Part shown: positions 1 to 10,972 of the stretch, piece after piece
Numbering within the stretch: the first letter of the stretch is position 1
How the letters are laid out: every line of letters starts with the position of its first letter
Origin: Liolophura sinensis
Taxonomy: Eukaryota; Mollusca; Polyplacophora; Chitonida; Chitonidae
Length of the DNA: 33,167 bases
NCBI RefSeq assembly: GCF_032854445.1
Contig: NW_027018383.1
Location: forward strand, 1 to 33,167
Direction: 5' to 3'
Made by a program: the position numbers and the translations under genes
Notes under the pieces: generated by a model
Told to the model about the DNA's origin: nothing
The model's database searches: none
What the model saw: only the letters and a program-made list of their open reading frames with translations

Positions 1-549
1 ACGTCGGATTAGCCTCTTACCAGCAGCACTGGAACAGTTTTTCCACTTTTGCATTTTTACCTGGTCTTTTTGTTAATTGAAATCGGCTACACTGTACTCT
101 GTACAATCGCGACTGGTCATTACTATATTCAACTTTTGACTATAAGTTATGTGCCCTTCGGTAGCCCAGAAGACGTCAAATCTTTCGGCTAAGCCCATTC
201 AACTCACCCAGCAATTGTATTACTTCTAAGTCCAAGACAATCTCAATGTCTTTATCTACGTGTAGAAAAACCAGACCATTTGTACATAAAAAACACAAGG
301 TACTTGATACAGTCTGCTGTGAAAAGTACAACTAAACACTGACCCACATTTATAAGGTGCCAAAAGATGTGGAATTGGGCCAGGCATCGGCAGCTGTTAA
401 AAAATTGCAAATATCCCTGGTTTCCATGGAGTAAGAGCCGTTGCTGGGCACGTGATTATGACATCAATGATCATTGAATTGTCGCTACAGCCAAAAGTAT
501 TGGTCGGAGAGCAACGCGGTTTGCACCATTCGATTTCTCGTCACAAAAT
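1..549 (+). repeat. Monomer m1, HOR9 position 1, beta
   Basis: 549 bp. Diagnostic ATTCAACTC and GTATTAC, beta 3' half with GATGTGGAATTGGGCC. Has CCAGACC with CATAAAA, where m10 and m19 have CCACACC. Confidence 0.95.
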
Positions 550-586
550 ACGTCGGATTAGCCTCTTACCAGCAGCACTGGAACAG

Positions 587-620
587 TTTTTCCACTTTTA
601 CATTTTTACCTGGTCTTTTT
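587..620 (+). other. T-tract cluster, shown in m2, present in all copies
   Basis: Four T-runs of 4-5 bases at 587-591, 596-599, 603-607 and 616-620 lie in 34 bp, at unit positions 38-71. Their average spacing is near one helical turn but uneven (about 8, 8 and 13 bp between centres). This could give intrinsic curvature, which is common in satellites. Curvature itself is inferred. Confidence 0.45.
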
Positions 621-733
621 GTTAATTGAAATCGGCTACACTGTACTCTGTACAATCGCGACTGGTCATTACTATATTCAACATTTGATTATAAGTTATG
701 TGCCCTTCGGTAGCCCAGAAGACGTCAAATCTT

Positions 734-746
734 TGGGCTAAGCCCA
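734..746. other. 13-bp dyad TGGGCTAAGCCCA, shown in m2
   Basis: A perfect inverted repeat of 6 bp on each side of a single A. Copies with TTTCGGC break one pair, and copies with GGGCCAAGCCC break the innermost pair. The dyad is therefore polymorphic along the array. Confidence 0.5.
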
Positions 747-765
747 TTTAACTCACCCAGCAATT

Positions 766-787
766 GTCTTACTTCTAAGTCCAAGAC
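766..787. other. Bulged hairpin motif, shown in m2
   Basis: GTCTTACTT pairs with AAGT and AAGAC around a CT loop, with a CC bulge: nine base pairs in 22 nt. Copies with GCCTTAC and AAGTGC lose one pair. No function is known. Confidence 0.4.
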
Positions 788-997
788 AATCTCAATGTCT
801 TTATCTACGTGTAGAAAAACCACACCATTTGTACGTGAAAACCACAAGGTACTTGATACAGTCTGCTGTAAAAAGTACAACTGAACACTGACCCACTTCA
901 GTAAGGTGCCAAAAGATGCGGAATTGAGCCAGGCATCGGCAGCTGTTGAAAAATTGCAAATTTCCCTGGTTTCCATGGAGTAAGAGCCGTTGCTGGG

Positions 998-1003
998 CAC
1001 GTG
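998..1003. promoter_or_regulatory. Conserved CACGTG (E-box/G-box-like) palindrome, shown in m2
   Basis: CACGTG followed by ATTATGACAT occurs once per monomer near unit position 449, in every complete copy I checked except m60. The flanking base before it varies (GG, TG or CG before CACGTG). CACGTG is the core site of bHLH and bZIP factors in many eukaryotes. Any binding here is inference. Confidence 0.35.
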
Positions 1004-1014
1004 ATTATGACATA

Positions 1015-1030
1015 AATGATCATTCAATTG
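1015..1030. other. Adjacent palindromes AATGATCATT and CAATTG, shown in m2
   Basis: Two perfect palindromes of 10 and 6 bp directly adjoin. Alpha copies keep both. Many beta copies keep AATGATCATT, but those with GATCTG lose CAATTG. D-type monomers (GAAGATTC) and m37, m39 and m42 (CAATATT) lose the first. Confidence 0.5.
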
Positions 1031-1098
1031 TCACTACAGGCAAAAGTATTGGTCGGAGAGCAACGCGGTTTGCACCATTCAATTTCTCGTCACAAAAT

Positions 1099-1647
1099 AC
1101 GTCGGATTAGCCTCTTACCAGCAGCACTGGAATAGTTTTTCCACTTTTGCATTTTTGCCTCGTCTTTTTGTTAATTGAAATCGGCTACACTGTACTCTGT
1201 ACAATCGCGACTGGTCATTACTATATTCAACTTTTGACTATAAGTTATGTGCCCTTCGGTAGCCCAGAAGACGTCAAATCTTTCGGCTAAGCCCATTTAA
1301 CTCACCCAGCAATTGTCTTACTTCTAAGTGCAAGACAATCTCAATGTCTTTCTCTACGTGTAGAAAAACCAGACCATTTGTACATAAAAAACACAAGGTA
1401 CTTGACACAGTCTGCTGTAAAAAGTACAACTAAACACTGACCCACATTTATAAGGTGCCAAAAGATGTGGAATTGGGCCAGGCATCGGCAGCTGTTAAAA
1501 AATTGCAAATATCCCTGGTTTCCATGGAGTAAGAGCCGTTGCTGGGCACGTGATTATGACATCAATGATCATTGATCTGTCGCTACAGCCAAAAGTATTG
1601 GTCGGAGAGCAACGCGGTTTGCACCATTCGATTTCTCGTCACGAAAT
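1099..1647 (+). repeat. Monomer m3, HOR9 position 3, beta
   Basis: 549 bp. GGAATAG, TTTCTCTACG, CTTGACAC and GATCTGTCGC, ending CACGAAAT. GCCTCG at 1157-1162 differs from ACCTGG in m6, m12 and m15. Confidence 0.95.
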
Positions 1648-2196
1648 ACGTCGGATTAGGCTCTTACTAGTAGCACTGGAACAGTTTTTCCTCTTTTGCA
1701 TTTTTGCTTTGTCTTTTTGTTAATTGAAATCGGCTAAACTGTACTCTGTACAATCGCGACTGGTCATTACTATATTCAACTTTTGACTATAAGTTATGTG
1801 CCCTTCGGTAGCCCAGAAGACGTCAAATCTTTCGGCTAAGCCCATTTAACTCACCCAGCAATTGCCTTACTTCTAAGTGCAAGACAATCTCAATGTCTTT
1901 ATCTAGGTGTAGAAAAACCACACCAATTGTACGTGAAAAACACAAGGTACTTGATACAGTCTGCTGTAAAAATTACAACTGAACACTGACCCACTTCAGT
2001 AAGGTGCCAAAAGATGCGGAATTGAGCCAGGCATCGGCAGCTGTTGTAAAACTGCAAATTTCCCTGGTTTCCATGGAGTAAGAGCCGTTGCTGTGCACGT
2101 GATTATGACATAAATGATCATTCAATTGTCACTACAGCCAAAAGTATTGGTCGGAGAGCAACGCGGTTTGCACCATTCGATTTCTCGTCACAAAAT
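1648..2196 (+). repeat. Monomer m4, HOR9 position 4, alpha
   Basis: 549 bp. GGCTCTTACTAGTAG, CCTCTTTTGC, GCTTTGTC, GGCTAAACTG, TCTAGGTG, CCAATTGTACG and the private alpha form GTTGTAAAACTGC. Confidence 0.95.
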
Positions 2197-2743
2197 ACGT
2201 CGGATTAGTCTCTTACCAGCAGCACTGGAACAGTTTTTCCACTTTTGCATTTTTGCCTGGTCTTTTTGTTAATTGAAATCGGCTACACTGTACTCTGTAC
2301 ATGCGACTGGTCATTACTATATTCAACTTTTGACTATAAGTTATGTGCCCTTCGGTAGCCCAGAAGACGTCAAATCTTTGGGCTAAGCCCATTTAACTCA
2401 CCCAGCAATTGTCTTACTTCTAAGTCCAAGACAATCTCAATGTCTTTATCTACGTGTAGAAAAACCACACCATTTGTACGTGAAAACCACAAGGTACTTG
2501 ATACAGTCTGCTGTAAAAAGTACAACTGAACACTGACCCACTTCAGTAAGGTGCCAAAAGATGCGGAATTGAGCCAGGCATCGGCAGCTGTTGAAAAATT
2601 GCAAATTTCCCTGGTTTCCATGGAGTAAGAGCCGTTGCTGTGCACGTGATTATGACATAAATGATCATTCAATTGTCACTACAGGCAAAAGTATTGGTCG
2701 GAGAGCAACGCGGTTTGCACCATTCAATTTCTCGTCACAAAAT
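2197..2743 (+). repeat. Monomer m5, HOR9 position 5, alpha, 547 bp
   Basis: A hybrid within the HOR. The 5' part (AGTCTCTTACC, GTACATGCGAC with the 2-bp deletion) is like m8. From GACGTC onward it is like m2, except for GCTGTGCACG. The join marks the internal 1645-bp duplication. Confidence 0.95.
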
Positions 2744-3292
2744 ACGTCGGATTAGCCTCTTACCAGCAGCACTGGAATAGTTTTTCCACTTTTGCATTTT
2801 TACCTGGTCTTTTTGTTAATTGAAATCGGCTACACTGTACTCTGTACAATCGCGACTGGTCATTACTATATTCAACTTTTGACTATAAGTTATGTGCCCT
2901 TCGGTAGCCCAGAAGACGTCAAATCTTTCGGCTAAGCCCAATTAACTCACCCAGCAATTGTCTTACTTCTAAGTGCAAGACAATCTCAATGTCTTTCTCT
3001 ACGTGTAGAAAAACCAGACCATTTGTACATAAAAAACACAAGGTACTTGACACAGTCTGCTGTAAAAAGTACAACTAAACACTGACCCACATTTATAAGG
3101 TGCCAAAAGATGTGGAATTGGGCCAGGCATCGGCAGCTGTTAAAAAATTGCAAATATCCCTGGTTTCCATGGAGTAAGAGCCGTTGCTGGGCACGTGATT
3201 ATGACATCAATGATCATTGATCTGTCGCTACAGCCAAAAGTATTGGTCGGAGAGCAACGCGGTTTGCACCATTCGATTTCTCGTCACGAAAT
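2744..3292 (+). repeat. Monomer m6, HOR9 position 6, beta
   Basis: 549 bp. Same marks as m3 (GGAATAG, TTTCTCTACG, CTTGACAC, GATCTGTCGC), but with ACCTGG and a private CCCAATTAACTC. Confidence 0.95.
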
Positions 3293-3841
3293 ACGTCGGA
3301 TTAGGCTCTTACTAGTAGCACTGGAACAGTTTTTCCTCTTTTGCATTTTTGCTTTGTCTTTTTCTTAATTGAAATCGGCTACACTGTACTCTGTACAATT
3401 GCGACTGGTCATTACTATATTCAACTTTTGACTATAAGTTATGTGCCCTTCGGTAGCCCAGAAGACGTCAAATCTTTCGGCTAAGCCCATTTAACTCACC
3501 CAGCAATTGCCTTACTTCTAAGTGCAAGACAATCTCAATGTCTTTATCTAGGTGTAGAAAAACCACACCAATTGTACGTGAAAAACACAAGGTACTTGAT
3601 ACAGTCTGCTGTAAAAATTACAACTGAACACTGACCCACTTCAGTAAGGTGCCAAAAGATGCGGAATTGAGCCAGGCATCGGCAGCTGTTGTAAAACTGC
3701 AAATTTCCCTGGTTTCCATGGAGTAAGAGCCGTTGCTGTGCACGTGATTATGACATCAATGATCATTCAGTTGTCACTACAGCCAAAAGTATTGGTCGGA
3801 GAGCAACGCGGTTTGCACCATTCGATTTCTCGTCACAAAAT
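3293..3841 (+). repeat. Monomer m7, HOR9 position 7, alpha
   Basis: 549 bp. Like m4 (TAGTAG, GCTTTGTC, TCTAGGTG, GTAAAACTGC), distinguished by TTTTTCTTAATTG, CAATTGCGAC and ATTCAGTTG. Has CATCAATG at 3754 where m16 has CATAAATG. Confidence 0.95.
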
Positions 3842-4388
3842 ACGTCGGATTAGTCTCTTACCAGCAGCACTGGAACAGTTTTTCCACTTTTGCATTTTTG
3901 CCTGGTCTTTTTGTTAATTGAAATCGGCTACACTGTACTCTGTACATGCGACTGGTCATTACTATATTCAACTTTTGACTATAAGTTATGTGCCCTTCGG
4001 TAGCCCAGAAGACCTGAAATCTTTGGGCTAAGCCCATTTAACTCACCCAGCAATTGCCTTACTTCTAAGTGCAAGACAATCTCAATGTCTTTATCTACGT
4101 GTAGAAAAACCACACCATTTGTACGTGAAAAACACAAGGTACTTGATACAGTCTGCTGTAAAAAGTACAACTGACCACAGACCCACATTTATAAGGTGCC
4201 AAAAGATGTGGAATTGAGCCAGGCATCGGCAGCTGTTGAAAAATTGCAAATTTCCCTGGTTTCCATGGAGTAAGAGCCGTTGCTGGGCACGTGATTATGA
4301 CATAAATGATCATTCAATTGTCACTACAGCCAAAAGTATTGGTCGGAGAGCAACGCGGTTTGCACCATTCGATTTGTCGTCACAAAAT
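3842..4388 (+). repeat. Monomer m8, HOR9 position 8, alpha, 547 bp
   Basis: 2-bp deletion form GTACATGCGAC, with GACCTG and TTTGGGC. It carries GACCACAGACC with the beta-like CACATTTATAAGG and GATGTGG, then alpha TTGAGCC, and ends CGATTTGTCG. Confidence 0.95.
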
Positions 4389-4937
4389 ACGTCGGATTAG
4401 CCTCTTACCAACAGCACTGGAACAGTTTTTCCACTTTTGCATTTTTGCCTGGTCTTTTTGTTAATTGAAACCGGCTACACTGTAATCTGTACAATCGCGA
4501 CTGGTCATTACTATATTCAACTTTTGACTACAAGTTATGTGCCCTTCGGTAGCCCAGAAGACCTGAAATCTTTGGGCTAAGCCCATTTAACTCACCCAGC
4601 AAATGTCTTACTTCTAAGTCCAAGACAATTTCAATGTCTTTATCTACGTGTAGAAAAACCACACCATTTGTACGTGAAAAACACAAGGTACTTGATACAG
4701 TCTGCTGTAAAAAGTACAACTGACCACAGACCCACATTTATAAGGTGCCAAAAGATGCGGAATTGAGCCAGGCATCGGCAGCTGTTGAAAAATTGCAAAT
4801 TTCCCTGGTTTCCATGGAGTAAGAGCCGTTGCTGGGCACGTGATTATGACATAAATGATCATTCAATTGTCACTACAGGCAAAAGTATTGGTCGGAGAGC
4901 AACGCGGTTTGCACCATTCGATTTCTCGTCACAAAAT
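4389..4937 (+). repeat. Monomer m9, HOR9 position 9, alpha
   Basis: 549 bp. CCAACAGCAC, GAAACCGG, CTGTAATCTG, GACTACAAG, GACCTG, CAGCAAATG, CAATTTCAATG and GACCACAGACC. Confidence 0.95.
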
Positions 4938-5486
4938 ACGTCGGATTAGCCTCTTACCAGCAGCACTGGAACAGTTTTTCCACTTTTGCATTTTTACCTG
5001 GTCTTTTTGTTAATTGAAATCGGCTACACTGTACTCTGTACAATCGCGACTGGTCATTACTATATTCAACTTTTGACTATAAGTTATGTGCCCTTCGGTA
5101 GCCCAGAAGACGTCAAATCTTTCGGCTAAGCCCATTCAACTCACCCAGCAATTGTATTACTTCTAAGTCCAAGACAATCTCAATGTCTTTATCTACGTGT
5201 AGAAAAACCACACCATTTGTACATAAAAAACACAAGGTACTTGATACAGTCTGCTGTGAAAAGTACAACTAAACACTGACCCACATTTATAAGGTGCCAA
5301 AAGATGTGGAATTGGGCCAGGCATCGGCAGCTGTTAAAAAATTGCAAATATCCCTGGTTTCCATGGAGTAAGAGCCGTTGCTGGGCACGTGATTATGACA
5401 TCAATGATCATTGAATTGTCGCTACAGCCAAAAGTATTGGTCGGAGAGCAACGGGGTTTGCACCATTCGATTTCTCGTCACAAAAT
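4938..5486 (+). repeat. Monomer m10, HOR9 position 1, beta
   Basis: 549 bp. Matches m1 except C at 5211 and G at 5454, which gives ACGGGG. Both changes recur in m19. Confidence 0.95.
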
Positions 5487-6035
5487 ACGTCGGATTATCC
5501 TCTTACCAGCAGCACTGGAACAGTTTTTCCACTTTTACATTTTTACCTGGTCTTTTTGTTAATTGAAATCGGCTACACTGTACTCTGTACAATCGCGACT
5601 GGTCATTACTATATTCAACATTTGATTATAAGTTATGTGCCCTTCGGTAGCCCAGAAGACGTCAAATCTTTGGGCTAAGCCCATTTAACTCACCCAGCAA
5701 TTGTCTTACTTCTAAGTCCAAGACAATCTCAATGTCTTTATCTACGTGTAGAAAAACCACACCATTTGTACGTGAAAACCACAAGGTACTTGATACAGTC
5801 TGCTGTAAAAAGTACAACTGAACACTGACCCACTTCAGTAAGGTGCCAAAAGATGCGGAATTGAGCCAGGCATCGGCAGCTGTTGAAAAATTGCAAATTT
5901 CCCTGGTTTCCATGGAGTAAGAGCCGTTGCTGGGCACGTGATTATGACATAAATGATCATTCAATTGTCACTACAGGCAAAAGTATTGGTCGGAGAGCAA
6001 CGCGGTTGGCACCATTCAATTTCTCGTCACAAAAT
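5487..6035 (+). repeat. Monomer m11, HOR9 position 2, alpha
   Basis: 549 bp. Matches m2 except T at 5498 (GGATTATCC) and a private G at 6008 (GGTTGGC). Confidence 0.95.
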
Positions 6036-6584
6036 ACGTCGGATTAGCCTCTTACCAGCAGCACTGGAATAGTTTTTCCACTTTTGCATTTTTACCTGGT
6101 CTTTTTGTTAATTGAAATCGGCTACACTGTACTCTGTACAATCGCGACTGGTCATTACTATATTCAACTTTTGACTATAAGTTATGTGCCCTTCGGTAGC
6201 CCAGAAGACGTCAAATCTTTCGGCTAAGCCCATTTAACTCACCCAGCAATTGTCTTACTTCTAAGTGCAAGACAATCTCAATGTCTTTCTCTACGTGTAG
6301 AAAAACCAGACCATTTGTACATAAAAAACACAAGGTACTTGACACAGTCTGCTGTAAAAAGTACAACTAAACACTGACCCACATTTATAAGGTGCCAAAA
6401 GATGTGGAATTGGGCCAGGCATCGGCAGCTGTTAAAAAATTGCAAATATCCCTGGTTTCCATGGAGTAAGAGCCGTTGCTGGGCACGTGATTATGACATC
6501 AATGATCATTGATCTGTCGCTACAGCCAAAAGTATTGGTCGGAGAGCAACGCGGTTTGCACCATTCGATTTCTCGTCACGAAAT
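6036..6584 (+). repeat. Monomer m12, HOR9 position 3, beta
   Basis: 549 bp. Matches m3 except for ACCTGG in place of GCCTCG (6094, 6098), the form also found in m6. Confidence 0.95.
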
Positions 6585-7133
6585 ACGTCGGATTAGGCTC
6601 TTACTAGTAGCACTGGAACAGTTTTTCCTCTTTTGCATTTTTGCTTTGTCTTTTTGTTAATTGAAATCGGCTAAACTGTACTCTGTACAATCGCGACTGG
6701 TCATTACTATATTCAACTTTTGACTATAAGTTATGTGCCCTTCGGTAGCCCAGAAGACGTCAAATCTTTCGGCTAAGCCCATTTAACTCACCCAGCAATT
6801 GCCTTACTTCTAAGTGCAAGACAATCTCAATGTCTTTATCTAGGTGTAGAAAAACCACACCAATTGTACGTGAAAAACACAAGGTACTTGATACAGTCTG
6901 CTGTAAAAATTACAACTGAACACTGACCCACTTCAGTAAGGTGCCAAAAGATGCGGAATTGAGCCAGGCATCGGCAGCTGTTGTAAAACTGCAAATTTCC
7001 CTGGTTTCCATGGAGTAAGAGCCGTTGCTGTGCACGTGATTATGACATAAATGATCATTCAATTGTCACTACAGCCAAAAGTATTGGTCGGAGAGCAACG
7101 CGGTTTGCACCATTCGATTTCTCGTCACAAAAT
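6585..7133 (+). repeat. Monomer m13, HOR9 position 4, alpha
   Basis: 549 bp. Matches m4, including GGCTAAACTG and GTTGTAAAACTGC. No difference seen. Confidence 0.95.
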
Positions 7134-7680
7134 ACGTCGGATTAGTCTCTTACCAGCAGCACTGGAACAGTTTTTCCACTTTTGCATTTTTGCCTGGTCT
7201 TTTTGTTAATTGAAATCGGCTACACTGTACTCTGTACATGCGACTGGTCATTACTATATTCAACTTTTGACTATAAGTTATGTGCCCTTCGGTAGCCCAG
7301 AAGACGTCAAATCTTTGGGCTAAGCCCATTTAACTCACCCAGCAATTGTCTTACTTCTAAGTCCAAGACAATCTCAATGTCTTTATCTACGTGTAGAAAA
7401 ACCACACCATTTGTACGTGAAAACCACAAGGTACTTGATACAGTCTGCTGTAAAAAGTACAACTGAACACTGACCCACTTCAGTAAGGTGCCAAAAGATG
7501 CGGAATTGAGCCAGGCATCGGCAGCTGTTGAAAAATTGCAAATTTCCCTGGTTTCCATGGAGTAAGAGCCGTTGCTGTGCACGTGATTATGACATAAATG
7601 ATCATTCAATTGTCACTACAGGCAAAAGTATTGGTCGGAGAGCAACGCGGTTTGCACCATTCAATTTCTCGTCACAAAAT
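7134..7680 (+). repeat. Monomer m14, HOR9 position 5, alpha, 547 bp
   Basis: Matches m5, with GTACATGCGAC followed by GACGTC and GCTGTGCACG. No difference seen. Confidence 0.95.
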
Positions 7681-8229
7681 ACGTCGGATTAGCCTCTTAC
7701 CAGCAGCACTGGAATAGTTTTTCCACTTTTGCATTTTTACCTGGTCTTTTTGTTAATTGAAATCGGCTACACTGTACTCTGTACAATCGCGACTGGTCAT
7801 TACTATATTCAACTTTTGACTATAAGTTATGTGCCCTTCGGTAGCCCAGAAGACGTCAAATCTTTCGGCTAAGCCCAATTAACTCACCCAGCAATTGTCT
7901 TACTTCTAAGTGCAAGACAATCTCAATGTCTTTCTCTACGTGTAGAAAAACCAGACCATTTGTACATAAAAAACACAAGGTACTTGACACAGTCTGCTGT
8001 AAAAAGTACAACTAAACACTGACCCACATTTATAAGGTGCCAAAAGATGTGGAATTGGGCCAGGCATCGGCAGCTGTTAAAAAATTGCAAATATCCCTGG
8101 TTTCCATGGAGTAAGAGCCGTTGCTGGGCACGTGATTATGACATCAATGATCATTGATCTGTCGCTACAGCCAAAAGTATTGGTCGGAGAGCAACGCGGT
8201 TTGCACCATTCGATTTCTCGTCACGAAAT
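7681..8229 (+). repeat. Monomer m15, HOR9 position 6, beta
   Basis: 549 bp. Matches m6, including the private CCCAATTAACTC. Confidence 0.95.
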
Positions 8230-8778
8230 ACGTCGGATTAGGCTCTTACTAGTAGCACTGGAACAGTTTTTCCTCTTTTGCATTTTTGCTTTGTCTTTTT
8301 CTTAATTGAAATCGGCTACACTGTACTCTGTACAATTGCGACTGGTCATTACTATATTCAACTTTTGACTATAAGTTATGTGCCCTTCGGTAGCCCAGAA
8401 GACGTCAAATCTTTCGGCTAAGCCCATTTAACTCACCCAGCAATTGCCTTACTTCTAAGTGCAAGACAATCTCAATGTCTTTATCTAGGTGTAGAAAAAC
8501 CACACCAATTGTACGTGAAAAACACAAGGTACTTGATACAGTCTGCTGTAAAAATTACAACTGAACACTGACCCACTTCAGTAAGGTGCCAAAAGATGCG
8601 GAATTGAGCCAGGCATCGGCAGCTGTTGTAAAACTGCAAATTTCCCTGGTTTCCATGGAGTAAGAGCCGTTGCTGTGCACGTGATTATGACATAAATGAT
8701 CATTCAGTTGTCACTACAGCCAAAAGTATTGGTCGGAGAGCAACGCGGTTTGCACCATTCGATTTCTCGTCACAAAAT
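8230..8778 (+). repeat. Monomer m16, HOR9 position 7, alpha
   Basis: 549 bp. Matches m7 (TTTTTCTTAATTG, CAATTGCGAC, ATTCAGTTG) except A at 8694, which gives CATAAATG. Confidence 0.95.
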
Positions 8779-9325
8779 ACGTCGGATTAGTCTCTTACCA
8801 GCAGCACTGGAACAGTTTTTCCACTTTTGCATTTTTGCCTGGTCTTTTTGTTAATTGAAATCGGCTACACTGTACTCTGTACATGCGACTGGTCATTACT
8901 ATATTCAACTTTTGACTATAAGTTATGTGCCCTTCGGTAGCCCAGAAGACCTGAAATCTTTGGGCTAAGCCCATTTAACTCACCCAGCAATTGCCTTACT
9001 TCTAAGTGCAAGACAATCTCAATGTCTTTATCTACGTGTAGAAAAACCACACCATTTGTACGTGAAAAACACAAGGTACTTGATACAGTCTGCTGTAAAA
9101 AGTACAACTGACCACAGACCCACATTTATAAGGTGCCAAAAGATGTGGAATTGAGCCAGGCATCGGCAGCTGTTGAAAAATTGCAAATTTCCCTGGTTTC
9201 CATGGAGTAAGAGCCGTTGCTGGGCACGTGATTATGACATAAATGATCATTCAATTGTCACTACAGCCAAAAGTATTGGTCGGAGAGCAACGCGGTTTGC
9301 ACCATTCGATTTGTCGTCACAAAAT
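8779..9325 (+). repeat. Monomer m17, HOR9 position 8, alpha, 547 bp
   Basis: Matches m8. GTACATGCGAC, GACCTG, GATGTGG with TTGAGCC, ends CGATTTGTCG. This type is the probable donor of the 3' part of m21. Confidence 0.95.
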
Positions 9326-9874
9326 ACGTCGGATTAGCCTCTTACCAACAGCACTGGAACAGTTTTTCCACTTTTGCATTTTTGCCTGGTCTTTTTGTTA
9401 ATTGAAACCGGCTACACTGTAATCTGTACAATCGCGACTGGTCATTACTATATTCAACTTTTGACTACAAGTTATGTGCCCTTCGGTAGCCCAGAAGACC
9501 TGAAATCTTTGGGCTAAGCCCATTTAACTCACCCAGCAAATGTCTTACTTCTAAGTCCAAGACAATTTCAATGTCTTTATCTACGTGTAGAAAAACCACA
9601 CCATTTGTACGTGAAAAACACAAGGTACTTGATACAGTCTGCTGTAAAAAGTACAACTGACCACAGACCCACATTTATAAGGTGCCAAAAGATGCGGAAT
9701 TGAGCCAGGCATCGGCAGCTGTTGAAAAATTGCAAATTTCCCTGGTTTCCATGGAGTAAGAGCCGTTGCTGGGCACGTGATTATGACATAAATGATCATT
9801 CAATTGTCACTACAGGCAAAAGTATTGGTCGGAGAGCAACGCGGTTTGCACCATTCGATTTCTCGTCACAAAAT
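9326..9874 (+). repeat. Monomer m18, HOR9 position 9, alpha
   Basis: 549 bp. Matches m9, including CCAACAGCAC, CTGTAATCTG and CAGCAAATG. This type is the probable donor of the first bases of m22. Confidence 0.95.
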
Positions 9875-10423
9875 ACGTCGGATTAGCCTCTTACCAGCAG
9901 CACTGGAACAGTTTTTCCACTTTTGCATTTTTACCTGGTCTTTTTGTTAATTGAAATCGGCTACACTGTACTCTGTACAATCGCGACTGGTCATTACTAT
10001 ATTCAACTTTTGACTATAAGTTATGTGCCCTTCGGTAGCCCAGAAGACGTCAAATCTTTCGGCTAAGCCCATTCAACTCACCCAGCAATTGTATTACTTC
10101 TAAGTCCAAGACAATCTCAATGTCTTTATCTACGTGTAGAAAAACCACACCATTTGTACATAAAAAACACAAGGTACTTGATACAGTCTGCTGTGAAAAG
10201 TACAACTAAACACTGACCCACATTTATAAGGTGCCAAAAGATGTGGAATTGGGCCAGGCATCGGCAGCTGTTAAAAAATTGCAAATATCCCTGGTTTCCA
10301 TGGAGTAAGAGCCGTTGCTGGGCACGTGATTATGACATCAATGATCATTGAATTGTCGCTACAGCCAAAAGTATTGGTCGGAGAGCAACGGGGTTTGCAC
10401 CATTCGATTTCTCGTCACAAAAT
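9875..10423 (+). repeat. Monomer m19, HOR9 position 1, beta
   Basis: 549 bp. Matches m10, including CCACACC and ACGGGG. Confidence 0.95.
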
Positions 10424-10972
10424 ACGTCGGATTATCCTCTTACCAGCAGCACTGGAACAGTTTTTCCACTTTTACATTTTTACCTGGTCTTTTTGTTAAT
10501 TGAAATCGGCTACACTGTACTCTGTACAATCGCGACTGGTCATTACTATATTCAACATTTGATTATAAGTTATGTGCCCTTCGGTAGCCCAGAAGACGTC
10601 AAATCTTTGGGCTAAGCCCATTTAACTCACCCAGCAATTGTCTTACTTCTAAGTCCAAGACAATCTCAATGTCTTTATCTACGTGTAGAAAAACCACACC
10701 ATTTGTACGTGAAAACCAGAAGGTACTTGATACAGTCTGCTGTAAAAAGTACAACTGAACACTGACCCACTTCAGTAAGGTGCCAAAAGATGCGGAATTG
10801 AGCCAGGCATCGGCAGCTGTTGAAAAATTGCAAATTTCCCTGGTTTCCATGGAGTAAGAGCCGTTGCTGGGCACGTGATTATGACATAAATGATCATTCA
10901 ATTGTCACTACAGGCAAAAGTATTGGTCGGAGAGCAACGCGGTTTGCACCATTCAATTTCTCGTCACAAAAT
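10424..10972 (+). repeat. Monomer m20, HOR9 position 2, alpha
   Basis: 549 bp. Matches m11 (GGATTATCC) with a private G at 10719 (AACCAGAAGG) and GGTTTGC at the end. Confidence 0.95.

Larger units (their letters stand above)
550..1098 (+). repeat. Monomer m2, HOR9 position 2, alpha
   Basis: 549 bp. TTTTACATTTTTACC, CATTTGAT, GACGTC with TTTGGGC, GTGAAAACCAC, and a rare CAATTTCTCG at its 3' end. Its 3' two thirds closely match m5. Confidence 0.95.
1..4937 (+). repeat. Nine-monomer HOR, copy 1 (4937 bp)
   Basis: Monomers m1-m9 form a larger unit that recurs immediately downstream. Its length is nine times 549 minus 4, because m5 and m8 carry the 2-bp deletion. Each position has its own marks: position 1 GTATTAC, position 2 CATTTGAT, positions 3 and 6 GGAATAG with TTTCTCTACG, positions 4 and 7 GCTTTGTC with TCTAGGTG, position 8 GACCTG with GACCACAGACC, position 9 CCAACAGCAC with CTGTAATCTG. 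Compared with the next copy I found differences at bases 274, 517, 561, 1071, 1157, 1161 and 3757 only. The count was made by eye. Confidence 0.95.
4938..9874 (+). repeat. Nine-monomer HOR, copy 2 (4937 bp)
   Basis: Monomers m10-m18 match m1-m9 in order at a constant offset of 4937 bp. The seven differences found map to 5211, 5454, 5498, 6008, 6094, 6098 and 8694. The G at 5454 and the T at 5498 are shared with the third partial copy, so copies 2 and 3 are closer to each other than to copy 1. This suggests stepwise local duplication. Confidence 0.95.

Noticed and set aside
120-135. TATA-like ACTATATTCAAC in each monomer as a promoter
   Set aside because: A single AT-rich match, repeated by copying, with no initiator or downstream gene. 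Satellite transcription is possible but not shown.
1-549. Internal 183-bp subrepeats in the monomer
   Set aside because: Comparing thirds of m1 by eye gave only short matches, such as CCAAAAG at 360 and 491 (131 bp apart). These are not a regular subrepeat.
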